Origin: Anaerolineales bacterium
GTDB taxonomy: Bacteria > Chloroflexota > Anaerolineae > JAAEKA01
Direction of reading: 5' to 3'
Assembly (NCBI GenBank): GCA_020634615.1
Contig: JACKBI010000003.1
Location: forward strand, 288,574-352,573
DNA: 64,000 nucleotides
Position 1 is the stretch's first letter. The number at the start of each line of letters is the position of its first letter. The notes under the pieces are model-generated. The model ran no database searches. It saw only the letters and a list, made by a program, of their open reading frames with translations, and was not told the DNA's origin. Below, piece after piece: positions 49,992 to 59,038 of this stretch. The translations under genes and the position numbers were made by a program.

Positions 49992-50747
49992 TCAGCCCGC
50001 CTTCAGCGCCTCGATGTAGAACCGATGGCTGTGCAGCGTCAGGCCGCCTTCGCGCAGCATCTGCTCGTGTAACGCCAGCAGGCGCGCGCGGTATCCCTCC
50101 ACGGTGAACCTCTCGATCTGCCACGGTATCTGGCGCAGGTAGTAGACGACTGCGCCGATGTCACTGACCCAGGTCTCAACCCATGCTTCCCGTTGATCGA
50201 GGAGTTGAAAACCGGCTGTCTCCAGCCCGGATGCAGCCATATCAGGTCCCCAGTCGGCGAATTCGAAAGACACCTCATCCTGCAAAAGCTCGTTGAGCTC
50301 CCGGCAATCGCGCCCGCCCACCTGCTGTGTGATAAAGCGCCCACCCGGTTTGACGATGCGAAACACCTCCAGCGGGTCATACGACTCATGGCGGTCGATG
50401 ACCAGATCGAAGCTGGAGTCAGCGAATGGCAGCGCGTTGTCGGGAACGTCCGTCATGACCCGGACGCCCAGCGGCTCCAGCCGGGCACGCGCAATCGGCC
50501 CGTTGGGCGGGTAGTTCTCCGTCGCCCAAGTGTCAGCCGGCAGCGGCGCCATCGACGCCAACATCTCGCCGCCGCCCGTACCGAGATCCAGCAGCGATCG
50601 CACATCGGCAAAGTGCACCCTCACCCGCTCCCGATAATCCCAAGGAATCGCCCCCTCAATCCAGCGTCCATCCAACCAGGAAAAATCCCAGCCCGCAAAA
50701 GCTGCCGCCTGCGCCTCACTGACCAACGATTCGAAAGTCGTCATCAT
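49992..50747 (-). CDS. Class I SAM-dependent methyltransferase
   Basis: 251 residues. Motif I LLDLGTGGGEML, acidic motif II region TENYPPNG, motif IV FADSSFDLVIDRHESYDPLE and VKPGGRFITQQ. The N-terminal 45 residues are Trp-rich. The acceptor is unknown. Its start lies inside the end of the HepT-like gene (32-base overlap), so it may belong to the same transcript. Confidence 0.85.
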   Translation of the reverse strand: MMTTFESLVSEAQAAAFAGWDFSWLDGRWIEGAIPWDYRERVRVHFADVRSLLDLGTGGGEMLASMAPLPADTWATENYPPNGPIARARLEPLGVRVMTDVPDNALPFADSSFDLVIDRHESYDPLEVFRIVKPGGRFITQQVGGRDCRELNELLQDEVSFEFADWGPDMAASGLETAGFQLLDQREAWVETWVSDIGAVVYYLRQIPWQIERFTVEGYRARLLALHEQMLREGGLTLHSHRFYIEALKAG

Positions 50748-51231
50748 CAGCCCGGCTAAGGCTTACCAGAAAGGCAATGAATGCCTGGAGGTCTTCCTGA
50801 ATCTGCTTCCACAATTCTGGCAGGCCAACTACCAAGACCTCCATCCTGAGAGGATCAAGGTTTGTGGCATAAATATTGCGAACACGGTGTCGAAACTTCC
50901 GATAGTCGTCCAACAGAAGGGCAGTCTCGGGCTGAATAACCGCAGGCCGGATCTCGGCCAAATCGAGGGCCACCTGACGCAGCATTTCCCTGTGCCAGTC
51001 CGCGCCTCCTAATGCACCGCCATCGATTTCGACAGCAATCAACTCAAAGATACGTTCCAAACCCGAGTAGAAGCTGTGCAAGTTCAACGCCACCGAATTG
51101 ACGTAGGCATCCTGGTCTGTCGCAGCCACTCGCGCCTGCTGCCAATGCCTGTTGACGGTCGCCTGCGTGCGGTCGAGTTCGGCAAGTTCGAGCTGGATTC
51201 TCTGCGCCAGCGCGCGATAACGGGGAATCAT
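50716..51231 (-). CDS. HepT-like toxin (MNT/HepT TA module)
   Basis: 171 residues, all-alpha. Features of HepT-like nucleases: the central helix VNSVALNLHSFYSGLERIFELIA and the R-x4-H-x-Y-type motif DYRKFRHRVRNIYATNLD (R, H, R-N-x-Y). HepT acts as an RNase toxin neutralised by AMPylation from its MNT partner, encoded four bases overlapping upstream. Slightly longer than typical HepT (about 110-150). Confidence 0.8.
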   Translation of the reverse strand: MIPRYRALAQRIQLELAELDRTQATVNRHWQQARVAATDQDAYVNSVALNLHSFYSGLERIFELIAVEIDGGALGGADWHREMLRQVALDLAEIRPAVIQPETALLLDDYRKFRHRVRNIYATNLDPLRMEVLVVGLPELWKQIQEDLQAFIAFLVSLSRADDDDFRIVGQ

Positions 51232-51602
51232 AGCTCAACTCCCTCCTCCTCGATGGTGGTTCGCAAGGAAGCCGTGGCTGTCTCCAACGCAATCAGGTTG
51301 ATCTCAAAAGATGAACCGATCGCATCCAGCGCGCTCCATGCACGCCAGAACAGATCAGCCGGAATGCCACTCGCGGCCAGGTCAATGTCTGATCTGGGTC
51401 CAAACCAATGGCCATGCGCCAACGATCCAAAAACAAGCACGCGGTTCGCGCCGAACTCGTTGGTGAGCAATGCACCTGCCTTGCGAGCTACCAGCCAGGC
51501 GGCTGCACGACGATCGCTGGCAAACTGTCGTCGCTGCTGTTCACGTAACACGGCTGCCCGCTTGTAAGCACTCAAATCTATGATGGCGTCGGGAGTTGTC
51601 AT
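51228..51602 (-). CDS. MNT-type minimal nucleotidyltransferase antitoxin
   Basis: 124 residues. The nucleotidyltransferase motif GS-x10-DxD is intact: VFGSLAHGHWFGPRSDIDLA. The N-terminus is helical and basic. ATG 51602 (MTTPDAIIDLSAYK) was preferred over a frame starting 49 codons upstream that overlaps the neighbour. Pairs with the HepT-like toxin through an ATGA overlap, the usual order for this module. Confidence 0.85.
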   Translation of the reverse strand: MTTPDAIIDLSAYKRAAVLREQQRRQFASDRRAAAWLVARKAGALLTNEFGANRVLVFGSLAHGHWFGPRSDIDLAASGIPADLFWRAWSALDAIGSSFEINLIALETATASLRTTIEEEGVEL

Positions 51603-51669
51603 GCTCGGAGTATAGCGCAGCCTGTTTCTAGTGTCAACCAGATTCTTCGACCCAGTGCTACAGCGCACG

Positions 51670-53361
51670 CTACGAGCTAGCGGCGACGAGATCGAACGTC
51701 GTCTGCCCCAGCGATTCGATGCCCGCCTCAGTGAGGCGATACAACCCAATCAACAGACGGTACGGTCCCGGCGCGGCATCGGCAGGAATAGTCAGTTCGT
51801 GGCGATCGAGCAGCATCTCGCCCGGCCGCCACATACTGGACGGGTAGAACACGCCGCCCGGTTGGTGATCGCTTTGCGCCACTTTCTCATCGCTGCTGGC
51901 CAGCAATTGCACGAAGCTGGTCAGGTCCGCATCCACCGGCTGACTGGCCTGCCAGTAGAGATCGACGGTCAGTGTATCGCCTGGCTGCGGCCCGGCCGGC
52001 TGACCATCGTAACCCAGCAATCGCACATCGTCACCAATAGGTGCGTCCGTCGGCGTAGCCGGTGAACCGGTCACCGAGTGGCCAAGTACCGGCGTCAGAC
52101 CGCTCGCGTCAGATTCATCCAGCCGCGCCAGAATCTCCAGCCCGGGCATCGGCTTGATCAGATAAACCGGCCGGCCGGTCGCCAGGGCGCTGTCCAACAC
52201 ACGTCCGATGTTCGACCAGTCCGGGTCTGGCAGCAGTTGCGGAAACACGCCGGCCAGATCGGGACGAATGCCATCCACCTGCTGGAAATACCAGAGGGGC
52301 ATCAAGTCGTCACGGTCGTTGCTGATCAACACTGCGTCTGATGGTGGATCGGCGGTCAACAGCGCGGACCAACGCTCCGCGGCGTCGGTGTCCTGGCTGC
52401 GGCTCTGGCTGGCCGCCTCCCGGACAAACACGAGAAGCGGCAGGGCGATGAAAACCAGCACGACCACTGCGGGCAACCAGCGCCCCAGCCGTCCGCGGCT
52501 GGCCAGCTTCTCAGCCAGCCAGGCAACCGTGACCGCCATCCAGCCGCAAGCCAGCAGGTAGGCCGGAATGTAGAACACTGCAATGTCGCCGATGGCGTAG
52601 AACAGGTTGAACCCGATGAAAACGATGAACCCAGCGCCTGTCAGCCAGAGCACGCTCCAGCAGCGCCGCGCTGCCAGGATCAGGACACCGACCGCGGCCA
52701 GCGCAACGCCAAACCACGTCAGTTCGCCGACGAGCCGGGTTGGCAACTGCGCGGTCTGCGCCAGCGCATGGTTCAGGCCATGCAGTTCACCGGCAAATCC
52801 TCGACCTAGCACGTAGCCGACCAGCCCGGCCGGCGAGCGATCCAGCAGGTTCAAGGTCTGGCCCGGCTGCCACGCCAGCGTCAGCCACGGGCTGTGGCCG
52901 GCCCGCAACGGCACGTAGAGATAGAGCAGCAGCGGCGCGACCAGCACTCCGGCGGCGATCAGCGCACCCTGCCAATGGTTTCGCCAGTACCGGCTGCCGG
53001 CCACGGCCCAGAGATACACCACCAGCACCGGCAACAGCAACACGGTTGTGCGATGATGGGCGAGGCTCAAGCCGGTAGCCAGCGACAGTGCCCAGAGCAG
53101 CGGACTGACGCCGTCGCGTGCCAGCTGGTCCATGCGCCACAGCAGCGCCAGCCAGAGAATCGCCGCCACCAGGGTTGCGTGCAACGTGTAGACCTCAGCG
53201 ATCAGCGCCTGGCTCCAGAAGGTAGGCGTGAACGCAAAGACCAATGCCGCGGCCAATGCCGCTCCGCGCAGCAGCCAGCGGCTGCCACTCGTTTCCTCCC
53301 CGGTCTGTTTGGCAACCAGCGAGGAAGAACAACGTCGCCAGCGCGACCGCCAGTCCGCCAA
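51670..53361 (-). CDS. DUF2723-type membrane protein, C-terminal part (frameshifted gene)
   Basis: The authentic frame runs from about 53320 to 51670, some 550 residues: several membrane helices (FAFTPTFWSQALIAEVYTLHA, GLSLAHHRTTVLLLP and further), then a soluble C-terminal region from about residue 340 (RWSALLTADPPSDAVLISNDRDDL) and a beta-domain (LLGYDGQPAGPQPGDTLTVDLYWQA) shared with the other giant proteins here. The N-terminal half lies in the next frame (53195-53647). The two join at about 53320, where skipping one base restores a continuous DUF2723-like protein. Probably a membrane glycosyltransferase-like enzyme; activity unknown. Confidence 0.8.
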   Translation of the reverse strand: MADWRSRWRRCSSSLVAKQTGEETSGSRWLLRGAALAAALVFAFTPTFWSQALIAEVYTLHATLVAAILWLALLWRMDQLARDGVSPLLWALSLATGLSLAHHRTTVLLLPVLVVYLWAVAGSRYWRNHWQGALIAAGVLVAPLLLYLYVPLRAGHSPWLTLAWQPGQTLNLLDRSPAGLVGYVLGRGFAGELHGLNHALAQTAQLPTRLVGELTWFGVALAAVGVLILAARRCWSVLWLTGAGFIVFIGFNLFYAIGDIAVFYIPAYLLACGWMAVTVAWLAEKLASRGRLGRWLPAVVVLVFIALPLLVFVREAASQSRSQDTDAAERWSALLTADPPSDAVLISNDRDDLMPLWYFQQVDGIRPDLAGVFPQLLPDPDWSNIGRVLDSALATGRPVYLIKPMPGLEILARLDESDASGLTPVLGHSVTGSPATPTDAPIGDDVRLLGYDGQPAGPQPGDTLTVDLYWQASQPVDADLTSFVQLLASSDEKVAQSDHQPGGVFYPSSMWRPGEMLLDRHELTIPADAAPGPYRLLIGLYRLTEAGIESLGQTTFDLVAASS

Positions 53362-53647
53362 ACACAGCCGACAGCAGATTCATCGCCGCCGCGGGCGATG
53401 CAATTCCCAGCGCGGTCAGCCCATGCGACCACGCCCAACCCAGCAGCATGTACAGCGGGTAGCCGGTGGGGTGCGGCAGGCCTGCCAGCCAGGCAGCGAA
53501 CTGGAACTCGCCGCTGTCGCCTGTGAGCACGCCCGGCGCTGCGCCCGACACGTAGACCGCGCCCGCGAGCAGGCCGGCCACCGCCGCTGTCAGCCAGTCG
53601 CCGCCGGTCACCAGAGCCGGGCGTTGCGCATCGGTCTTCGTGGTCAT
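53195..53647 (-). CDS. DUF2723-type membrane protein, N-terminal part (frameshifted gene)
   Basis: Residues from ATG 53647: MTTKTDAQRPALVTGGDWL, a first helix, then the DUF2723 hallmark GDSGEFQFAAWLAGLPHPTGYPLY and SAVFGGLAVALATLFFL. After that the frame loses sense (GCQTDRGGNEW), while the other frame continues with LVAKQTGEE...FAFTPTFWSQ. The start overlaps the stop of the upstream glycosyltransferase by ATGA. One gene with a single-base shift at about 53320; either a recent mutation or an assembly error. Confidence 0.75.
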   Translation of the reverse strand: MTTKTDAQRPALVTGGDWLTAAVAGLLAGAVYVSGAAPGVLTGDSGEFQFAAWLAGLPHPTGYPLYMLLGWAWSHGLTALGIASPAAAMNLLSAVFGGLAVALATLFFLAGCQTDRGGNEWQPLAAARSGIGRGIGLCVHAYLLEPGADR

Positions 53648-54498
53648 CGATCGCGCACTTTGTTCACTGCAATCTGGTCGTCTGCTGCGCCAACCGGCAG
53701 CGTCAAGACGATGCCGGCGGCTCCCGGCGTGCCGGTCACCGGCCATCTACTCAGATCGTCCAGCCAGTAAGCGCCGGTCTCGAATTGCACGCTGTCGCCG
53801 CTGGTCTGTGGAAAGCGGTGGCGTTGCACGAGGACATCGCCCGTTTGCAGGGCCAGCGGCGAGAGACCCAGCCCGTCAGCCATCGCGGTGGCCGCGCCTT
53901 GCTCATCCAGCACGTGCCCTATCAGCGAGAACGGGCGCTCCACCGGTCCGTCCAGCACCTGCCAGCGAGTCTCGACATCGATCCCGTCCCCGGCGCGAAT
54001 GGCGACTGCGCCCAGAAAGGCCAGCGGCCCGTCCAGAGCGACCTGGTTCACACCTCCCACGCTGACAAACTGGCCCGGCTGCTCGAACAGGGCGAAGGCA
54101 GGCAACGCGCCGTCCTCCGGCTGCTCATAGGAAAGTCGTGTCCCGGCAAGTTGACGCTGGATGAACGGATCCAGCGCCTCGGTTGGGCACGGCAACAGCG
54201 TCGGCAAACAGGGCCGCGGCGCGGTCAACAGGTCGTGATGCAGGGCGTAGATGCCTGGCGCCGCGCTGTCCCCGGGGTAAATCCAGGCCTGGTCGCAATC
54301 CACCTCGACAGTGCGCAGGCCGGTTTGACCCATCCGCGCGGCAATGTCCTCGCCGCTCAGCGGAGCCGCGGGCCGGGTGCATTGGACCAGCCAGTCAGGA
54401 CTCGCCGCCGGCACGTTGAAAATCAACTGGCTGCCGCCGGCAAGCTGCTCGTCAGGCGCGGTGGCGAAACCACTCATAGGCATTGACGTTGCTGACAC
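53644..54498 (-). CDS. C-terminal soluble domain of the neighbouring glycosyltransferase (frameshifted)
   Basis: From about codon 12 onward (ATAPDEQLAGGSQLIFNVP...) this reads as the natural continuation of the 54452-55954 protein, whose frame ends NAYEWFRHRA then TGA. Restoring one base gives YEWFRHRAPDEQLAGG-SQLIFNV, followed by a WLVQCTRPAAPLSG segment, a DCDQAWIYPGDSAAPGIYAL region and a jelly-roll-like domain (VETRWQVLDGPVERPFSLIGHV in two parts). Most likely not an independent gene; its nominal ATG at 54498 lies inside the other frame. Confidence 0.6.
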   Translation of the reverse strand: MSATSMPMSGFATAPDEQLAGGSQLIFNVPAASPDWLVQCTRPAAPLSGEDIAARMGQTGLRTVEVDCDQAWIYPGDSAAPGIYALHHDLLTAPRPCLPTLLPCPTEALDPFIQRQLAGTRLSYEQPEDGALPAFALFEQPGQFVSVGGVNQVALDGPLAFLGAVAIRAGDGIDVETRWQVLDGPVERPFSLIGHVLDEQGAATAMADGLGLSPLALQTGDVLVQRHRFPQTSGDSVQFETGAYWLDDLSRWPVTGTPGAAGIVLTLPVGAADDQIAVNKVRDR

Positions 54499-55954
54499 CG
54501 ACGCCGTCCAGCGCGCTGGCGCCTACCAGATAGCTGCCGGCCGCGGGCATCAACGGTGTCACCGGGGCAAATGGGCGCGTGCCAGGATGGGCCGCCAGAT
54601 AGTCCTCACGCACCCGTTCAGCCTGCCCCCAGTCCACATTGGAATCCGCCAGATAGCGATAGCCGCCGGACGGTCCGCCGGCAAGCTCGTTGAAGAAACT
54701 GATCTCCCAGGGAAAACTGCGTGCCGCACCGACCACAAACCACAAAGCCAGCGCTGCCACAACCCAGCGTCGCCACGGTCTGGCCGTTTCTCCCCATGCC
54801 CAAGCCGCCAAACCGCCGCCGATGGCCAGATAGACGAACGGATGCAACGGCAGCAAGTGGCGATAACCGATGGTCATCCCGTCTACGATCGCGACCAGAC
54901 CGTAGAGCAGTGGAAACGCGGTCAATGCTACCAAATCGGCATAGCGGCGGCCGCCGGATGGCCTGCGCAGCAAAGCCAGCAGAGCGATTACCAGGGCAAT
55001 CAACAGCGGCAGCGGGTTTTTGATCAGGAAAGCCAGCGGGAAGTACCACCACCAGCCGCTGTGGGCAGCCTGGCGCATGCCCAAGGCATAAACGTCCGTG
55101 GTGTAGGTGCGCAAATACTGGAAGCCATCCCAATAATCGGGCGCGGGCAGCGCAAACGGAAATGCTGCGCTGTGCCCCCAGGTAAACCCGTACGCCGCCC
55201 ACCAGATCAGCCCTGCCAGCGCCAGCATGGCTGCTCCCTGGCCGGCCAGCGTGGCCACGCGCCCGCCGCGGCGTCGCTCCCACAGCCCGGCCAGCACGAT
55301 CAGCATGGCGGCCGCCAGCCAGAGCACGCCTGAGACCTTGGCCAGCAGCGTGAGCGCCAGCAGCAGACCGGCCAGCAGTGTCTTGCCCCAGGTTGGCCGG
55401 CGCGCCCAACGCCAGACGACGTACAGGGCGGCAGTGCCCAGCGCGGTCGCGCCGGCGTCGGTGTGGGCCAGCCGGCCATGGGCCAGCATGGTCGGATCGA
55501 GGGCCATCACAGCCAGCGCGATCAGCCCGGCCAGCGGCCCCCAAAGCTGCGCGCCCCAGCGAAAGACTACCGCGCCCAGCAACACCGTCAGGCAGATGGT
55601 CGCCATGCGCGCGGCCAGTTCGCTGCGTTGAAGCGGCTCCAGGTAAGGCTTGAAGGACAGCGTGAAGGTGTCGTAGCTGGCCGGCCAGCCGGTCAACTGC
55701 TCGACGGGAACGCTGGGGTTGGCCAGATAGACGGGCAGCGCTTCCAGCGTTGCCAGGAAAGGGGGATAGCCGCGCTGCGCAAGCATCGGCAGCGCGGCTT
55801 GGCCGCGTGCCAGAACAGCATAGCCCCCGGCAATGTAGGCCGGCTCGTCGGCGGTAAGTGAGTTCTGGCGCGCCCCAAAGAGTAGTAGGGCGAACATGAG
55901 CAGCAGCAGGCCTGCGGCGCCTGCCCGCCAGCCCGCGTTCGACCCAGCCGTCAT
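54452..55954 (-). CDS. GT39-like membrane glycosyltransferase, N-terminal part (frameshifted)
   Basis: 500 residues, about eleven helices. The first extracytoplasmic loop begins LTADEPAYIAGGYAVLARGQ with the Asp-Glu pair typical of GT39/GT83 (PMT/ArnT-like, GT-C fold) enzymes. Later YRHLLPLHPFVYLAIGGG and GGYRYLADSNVDWGQ(A) match large bacterial members. It uses a polyprenyl-linked sugar donor at the outer membrane face (family knowledge). The frame breaks near 54455 and continues in the 53644-54498 frame. The start overlaps the stop of the 55951 gene by ATGA. Confidence 0.82.
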   Translation of the reverse strand: MTAGSNAGWRAGAAGLLLLMFALLLFGARQNSLTADEPAYIAGGYAVLARGQAALPMLAQRGYPPFLATLEALPVYLANPSVPVEQLTGWPASYDTFTLSFKPYLEPLQRSELAARMATICLTVLLGAVVFRWGAQLWGPLAGLIALAVMALDPTMLAHGRLAHTDAGATALGTAALYVVWRWARRPTWGKTLLAGLLLALTLLAKVSGVLWLAAAMLIVLAGLWERRRGGRVATLAGQGAAMLALAGLIWWAAYGFTWGHSAAFPFALPAPDYWDGFQYLRTYTTDVYALGMRQAAHSGWWWYFPLAFLIKNPLPLLIALVIALLALLRRPSGGRRYADLVALTAFPLLYGLVAIVDGMTIGYRHLLPLHPFVYLAIGGGLAAWAWGETARPWRRWVVAALALWFVVGAARSFPWEISFFNELAGGPSGGYRYLADSNVDWGQAERVREDYLAAHPGTRPFAPVTPLMPAAGSYLVGASALDGVGVSNVNAYEWFRHRA

Positions 55955-58851
55955 GGGGCGTTCTCCAAGCGAATCCAGTCGATCGCGGCGGCCAGCGTGC
56001 GCCGGTCGCCTGCCAGCCGCAGATACGCGCCGTCCGCGCCGCTGGCTTCGGCGGCTGTGCCGGGAGCGGCGCCCTTGACGCCGATCAGCGCGTGGCCGTA
56101 GCCGGGGCTGGTGCGCAGATCAACTGCGCTACCCAGGCTGGCCAGCGCCGCGACGGCGCGGTCGGTCAGGAAGCGGCTGGCATCGTCGCGCGCCGCGGCG
56201 ACGACGATGGTCCCGGCAGGCAGGTTCTCGATGAAGTCGGCCATGCTTTCGGCTTCGAACTCGTTGGCCCAAGTGTCGAAGCCGCGCACGTCCACTACGT
56301 CGCCGCTCTGCGGGTCGATTGCAGTCAGGTTGTAGCCGCGCCGGCCGGCGGAGGCGTCCTGCGGGTCGCCATCGGGTGGCGTGACGGTAATGAAGGCAAT
56401 GTCCTGGGCCGCGCCGCCGCTGTTGATCTCGATGTCGACGGGCGACTGAACGCCGGTGCTGCCAATGGTCGCCTGACCGGGCAGGACATCCACGGGTCGG
56501 GTGGTGTGGTCGAAGTGCAACATGACACGATTCAACCCGGATCTGGTTGCATCGGCGGGCACGGCGAAGGTGATCTCCTGCCAGCCATCCGCCAGCGTTT
56601 GCCCGCCCAGTTTCACGCCGTTGAACTCAACGGAGACGGTCTGCTGCGGCGCGCCATCGTAGCTGAAGGGCTGGAGACGCAGAGCAAGCTGGATCGGCTG
56701 CGACTGGTCGAAGCGCAACGGCAGGAAAACCTCAGCCTCGCGATCGCTGGCCCAGACTCCGCTTGTGCCGGCGATGTCGCTTTCATCCACGCTCCAGCCG
56801 GGGCCGCGCCAGGCGTCGGTGTTGCTGCTGCCCAGGTCCAGCTCGTAGGGGAAGGGCACGGGTGGCTGCTGCACCTTGTACACCTGCACGCCGTCTGCAT
56901 CCCAGACCGGCTGCGGGTCGACCGGCACCGCATCCAGCACATAGTCGCGGGTCGCCTGCCAGGTATCCACATACGGGTAGCGGTCAGGGACCGGCGGGTT
57001 GACCACGACGTAGCCGACGTTCCATAGCGCCATCAGCTCGGCAGCGCTGGCGCGGGCGGCTGCATCGGTGGCCTCGTCAGGCTGGCCATAGGCTTCCAGC
57101 GCGGCGATGGCTTGCAAAAGCGGCAAGCGCTCGAAATATTCGAACTTGAAAGCCGGGTTGCGGGACGTGTTGCCGCTCAGAATGGGACGGTCATGGACCG
57201 ATTGGTACCACTCGACGCGCGTGTCCTCGGTGCCGAAGACGCCGAAGCCGTTGCGCCAGCCCATGGGCAGTTGCAGCAACGCAAAGTCGCCCGGCTGCTG
57301 GGCGATCTCGCGGTATGGCTCGGGCACGCGCGAGTCGGTCAGCGGCAGCGGAATCGCGAGGTGTTCGAAGATCACCGCGGCGGCCAGGACGACCGCCAAG
57401 ATTGCAGCGAGCCTGGGGCGTAGGGAGTGGGGTGTAGGGGGTGGGGAGGAACCCTTTTCCCCTGTTTCCCTCGTTTCCCTTCCTTCCCTTTGTCCTGCCA
57501 CCTTCCCCAGCAGCCACGCCGTCCCAAACCCTGCCAGCACCGCCATGGCCTGCATCAGGTCGATGCTGAAACGGCTGGGCGCGCGGAAGCCTTTGATAAA
57601 GGGCAGGTAGTGAAGGACGATGTACGGCAGCGGCACGCTGACTTGCAGGCCGTCCAGATCGAACAGCGACTGGCCGCTGATCTGCAGCAACGGCCCCAGC
57701 GCCAGCACGCCGGCCAGCAGCGCAATGGCAGTCCAGGCGCGGCTGCGCCGGCCACCAACGATCGCGCCCAGAACGGCCAGCGCGAGCGTCACCCAGCCAA
57801 CGAAAACGGTGTTGATGTCGGTAAAGGGACTGTCGCCGGTTTCAACATCGCGCAGTGCGGTCACCCAGTCGTCACCAAAGATCGGATGCAGCGCCGTCGG
57901 TGTCACCATGCCGACCAGGTCCGCGCTGAGTTTCTCGGAGTGGCCCCAGCCTTCCACGGCGTAGTCGGCATTGAACCCTTCGCGCAGGGTTGGGATCAGC
58001 AGCGGCGCGCTGATAATTGCTGCGACGACCGCCATGATCGCCAGCTTGCCAAGCAGTGAACGGCCAGTCGGTGCGTCTGCCTGCTGCTGCGGCTGCTTTC
58101 TGCGCTGTAGCCACCAGTCCAGCAGCAGCACCGCGGCCATCAATCCCAGCAGCACGCCGAACAGCATATCGGTGAACAGGCAAAACGCGGCGAACAGGCC
58201 GGCCAGCAGCGCGTCGCGGGTACGTCCACGGTCCAGCAGGCGCATGAAATAGAGCAGGAAGAAGGGCACGAACTGGGTCGTGACGATCATGTAATGGCCC
58301 AGCGCCAGGTAGACCGAACGGCTGGCCGCAAAGGCGTAGATCAGGCCGGCGATGATAGCTGGGGCGTGGAGCCTGGGGCCGAAGGCTCGCCGGTTCTGAG
58401 GATAGGCGAGTGAGGTCTGGGCGGTGGAACGGTGGACGCGGGTGCGCAGGAGGTAGAGGACGAGCAGGTAGGTGCCGAAGCCGCCCAGGACGGACGACGC
58501 CAGGTTGACCAGGTTGCTGGAGAGCGGGACGTTGCCGGTGGCCAACTGGATGGGCAGAGCCAGCGCGGCCGCCATCAGGTTGAAAGTGTACATCACCAGC
58601 CCCATGCCCAGCGGGTAGAAGGTCAGGTCGGTGAACAGCGGGCTGATGTGCTGGTCAATGAGGGCGGATTTGAAGTACCAGATGTTCCAGAGAAAGGTGT
58701 ATTCGTCGTACGCCCAGGTGTCGCTACCGGGGACGTGAGTCGTCAGCCGCGTGACCAGCGGCCAGGTCAGCGCCAGCGCCAGTCCACCGAACAGCAGCAG
58801 CACCAACAGATACGAACGTCGCATGTGCGACCGGGAAGAAGGGGATGACAT
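55951..58851 (-). CDS. Giant polytopic membrane protein with C-terminal ILEI/PANDER-like domain
   Basis: 966 residues. Residues 10-490 carry about twelve helices and a GT-C-like opening loop (GSDTWAYDEYTFLWNIWYFK). A purine-rich low-complexity linker (GQREGRETRETGEKG) follows near 455. The soluble part includes a carbohydrate-binding-like beta-domain (about 680-800) and, at about 825-930, a domain with DVRGFDTWANEFEAESMADF, PAGTIVVAAARDDASRFL and GSAVDLRTSPGYGHALIGVKG. That reads like the ILEI/PANDER (FAM3-type) domain, which binds glycans in eukaryotes. Likely a surface glycan-handling enzyme; not proven. First gene of the minus-strand glycosylation operon. Confidence 0.78.
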   Translation of the reverse strand: MSSPSSRSHMRRSYLLVLLLFGGLALALTWPLVTRLTTHVPGSDTWAYDEYTFLWNIWYFKSALIDQHISPLFTDLTFYPLGMGLVMYTFNLMAAALALPIQLATGNVPLSSNLVNLASSVLGGFGTYLLVLYLLRTRVHRSTAQTSLAYPQNRRAFGPRLHAPAIIAGLIYAFAASRSVYLALGHYMIVTTQFVPFFLLYFMRLLDRGRTRDALLAGLFAAFCLFTDMLFGVLLGLMAAVLLLDWWLQRRKQPQQQADAPTGRSLLGKLAIMAVVAAIISAPLLIPTLREGFNADYAVEGWGHSEKLSADLVGMVTPTALHPIFGDDWVTALRDVETGDSPFTDINTVFVGWVTLALAVLGAIVGGRRSRAWTAIALLAGVLALGPLLQISGQSLFDLDGLQVSVPLPYIVLHYLPFIKGFRAPSRFSIDLMQAMAVLAGFGTAWLLGKVAGQREGRETRETGEKGSSPPPTPHSLRPRLAAILAVVLAAAVIFEHLAIPLPLTDSRVPEPYREIAQQPGDFALLQLPMGWRNGFGVFGTEDTRVEWYQSVHDRPILSGNTSRNPAFKFEYFERLPLLQAIAALEAYGQPDEATDAAARASAAELMALWNVGYVVVNPPVPDRYPYVDTWQATRDYVLDAVPVDPQPVWDADGVQVYKVQQPPVPFPYELDLGSSNTDAWRGPGWSVDESDIAGTSGVWASDREAEVFLPLRFDQSQPIQLALRLQPFSYDGAPQQTVSVEFNGVKLGGQTLADGWQEITFAVPADATRSGLNRVMLHFDHTTRPVDVLPGQATIGSTGVQSPVDIEINSGGAAQDIAFITVTPPDGDPQDASAGRRGYNLTAIDPQSGDVVDVRGFDTWANEFEAESMADFIENLPAGTIVVAAARDDASRFLTDRAVAALASLGSAVDLRTSPGYGHALIGVKGAAPGTAAEASGADGAYLRLAGDRRTLAAAIDWIRLENAP

Positions 58852-58872
58852 CAGGTACAGGTTTCCTCAGCG

Positions 58873-58888
58873 CGTGATCAATGTCACA
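58873..58888. promoter_or_regulatory. CRP-like dyad in the divergent 58.9-kb region
   Basis: CGTGA-TCAATG-TCACA, close to the classical CRP site, 22-37 bases before the 58851 start codon. No -10 lies at the class II distance on either strand. It overlaps a TTGATC that could be a -35 for the minus-strand gene, so repression is as likely as activation. Confidence 0.4.
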
Positions 58889-58975
58889 ACGGCGCATGGT
58901 ACCACAGCGCCAATCAACCGGCAAAGGTACCTGTTCCCGGTGTTGACGTAGTGCGCTGCCGCGACGCGACGATCA

Positions 58976-59004
58976 TTGCGCGCGTCGCTCGAATCGAGTA
59001 GAAT
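58976..59004 (+). promoter_or_regulatory. Promoter of the Rpn-family gene
   Basis: TTGCGC (58976-58981), 17 bases, TAGAAT (58999-59004). It excludes the upstream in-frame start at 58976 and favours TTG 59039. Confidence 0.6.
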
Positions 59005-59038
59005 ACGTGCGACAGGCAGCAGGTTTCGGAGTTCCAAT

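Noticed and set aside
54452..54498. TGA at 54452-54454 as a second selenocysteine codon
   Set aside because: The frame beyond this TGA makes no sense, whereas a one-base shift restores the expected protein; this is a frameshift, not Sec.
58976..59038. Upstream start of the Rpn gene at 58976
   Set aside because: It coincides with the -35 of the predicted promoter, so it would not be in the transcript.
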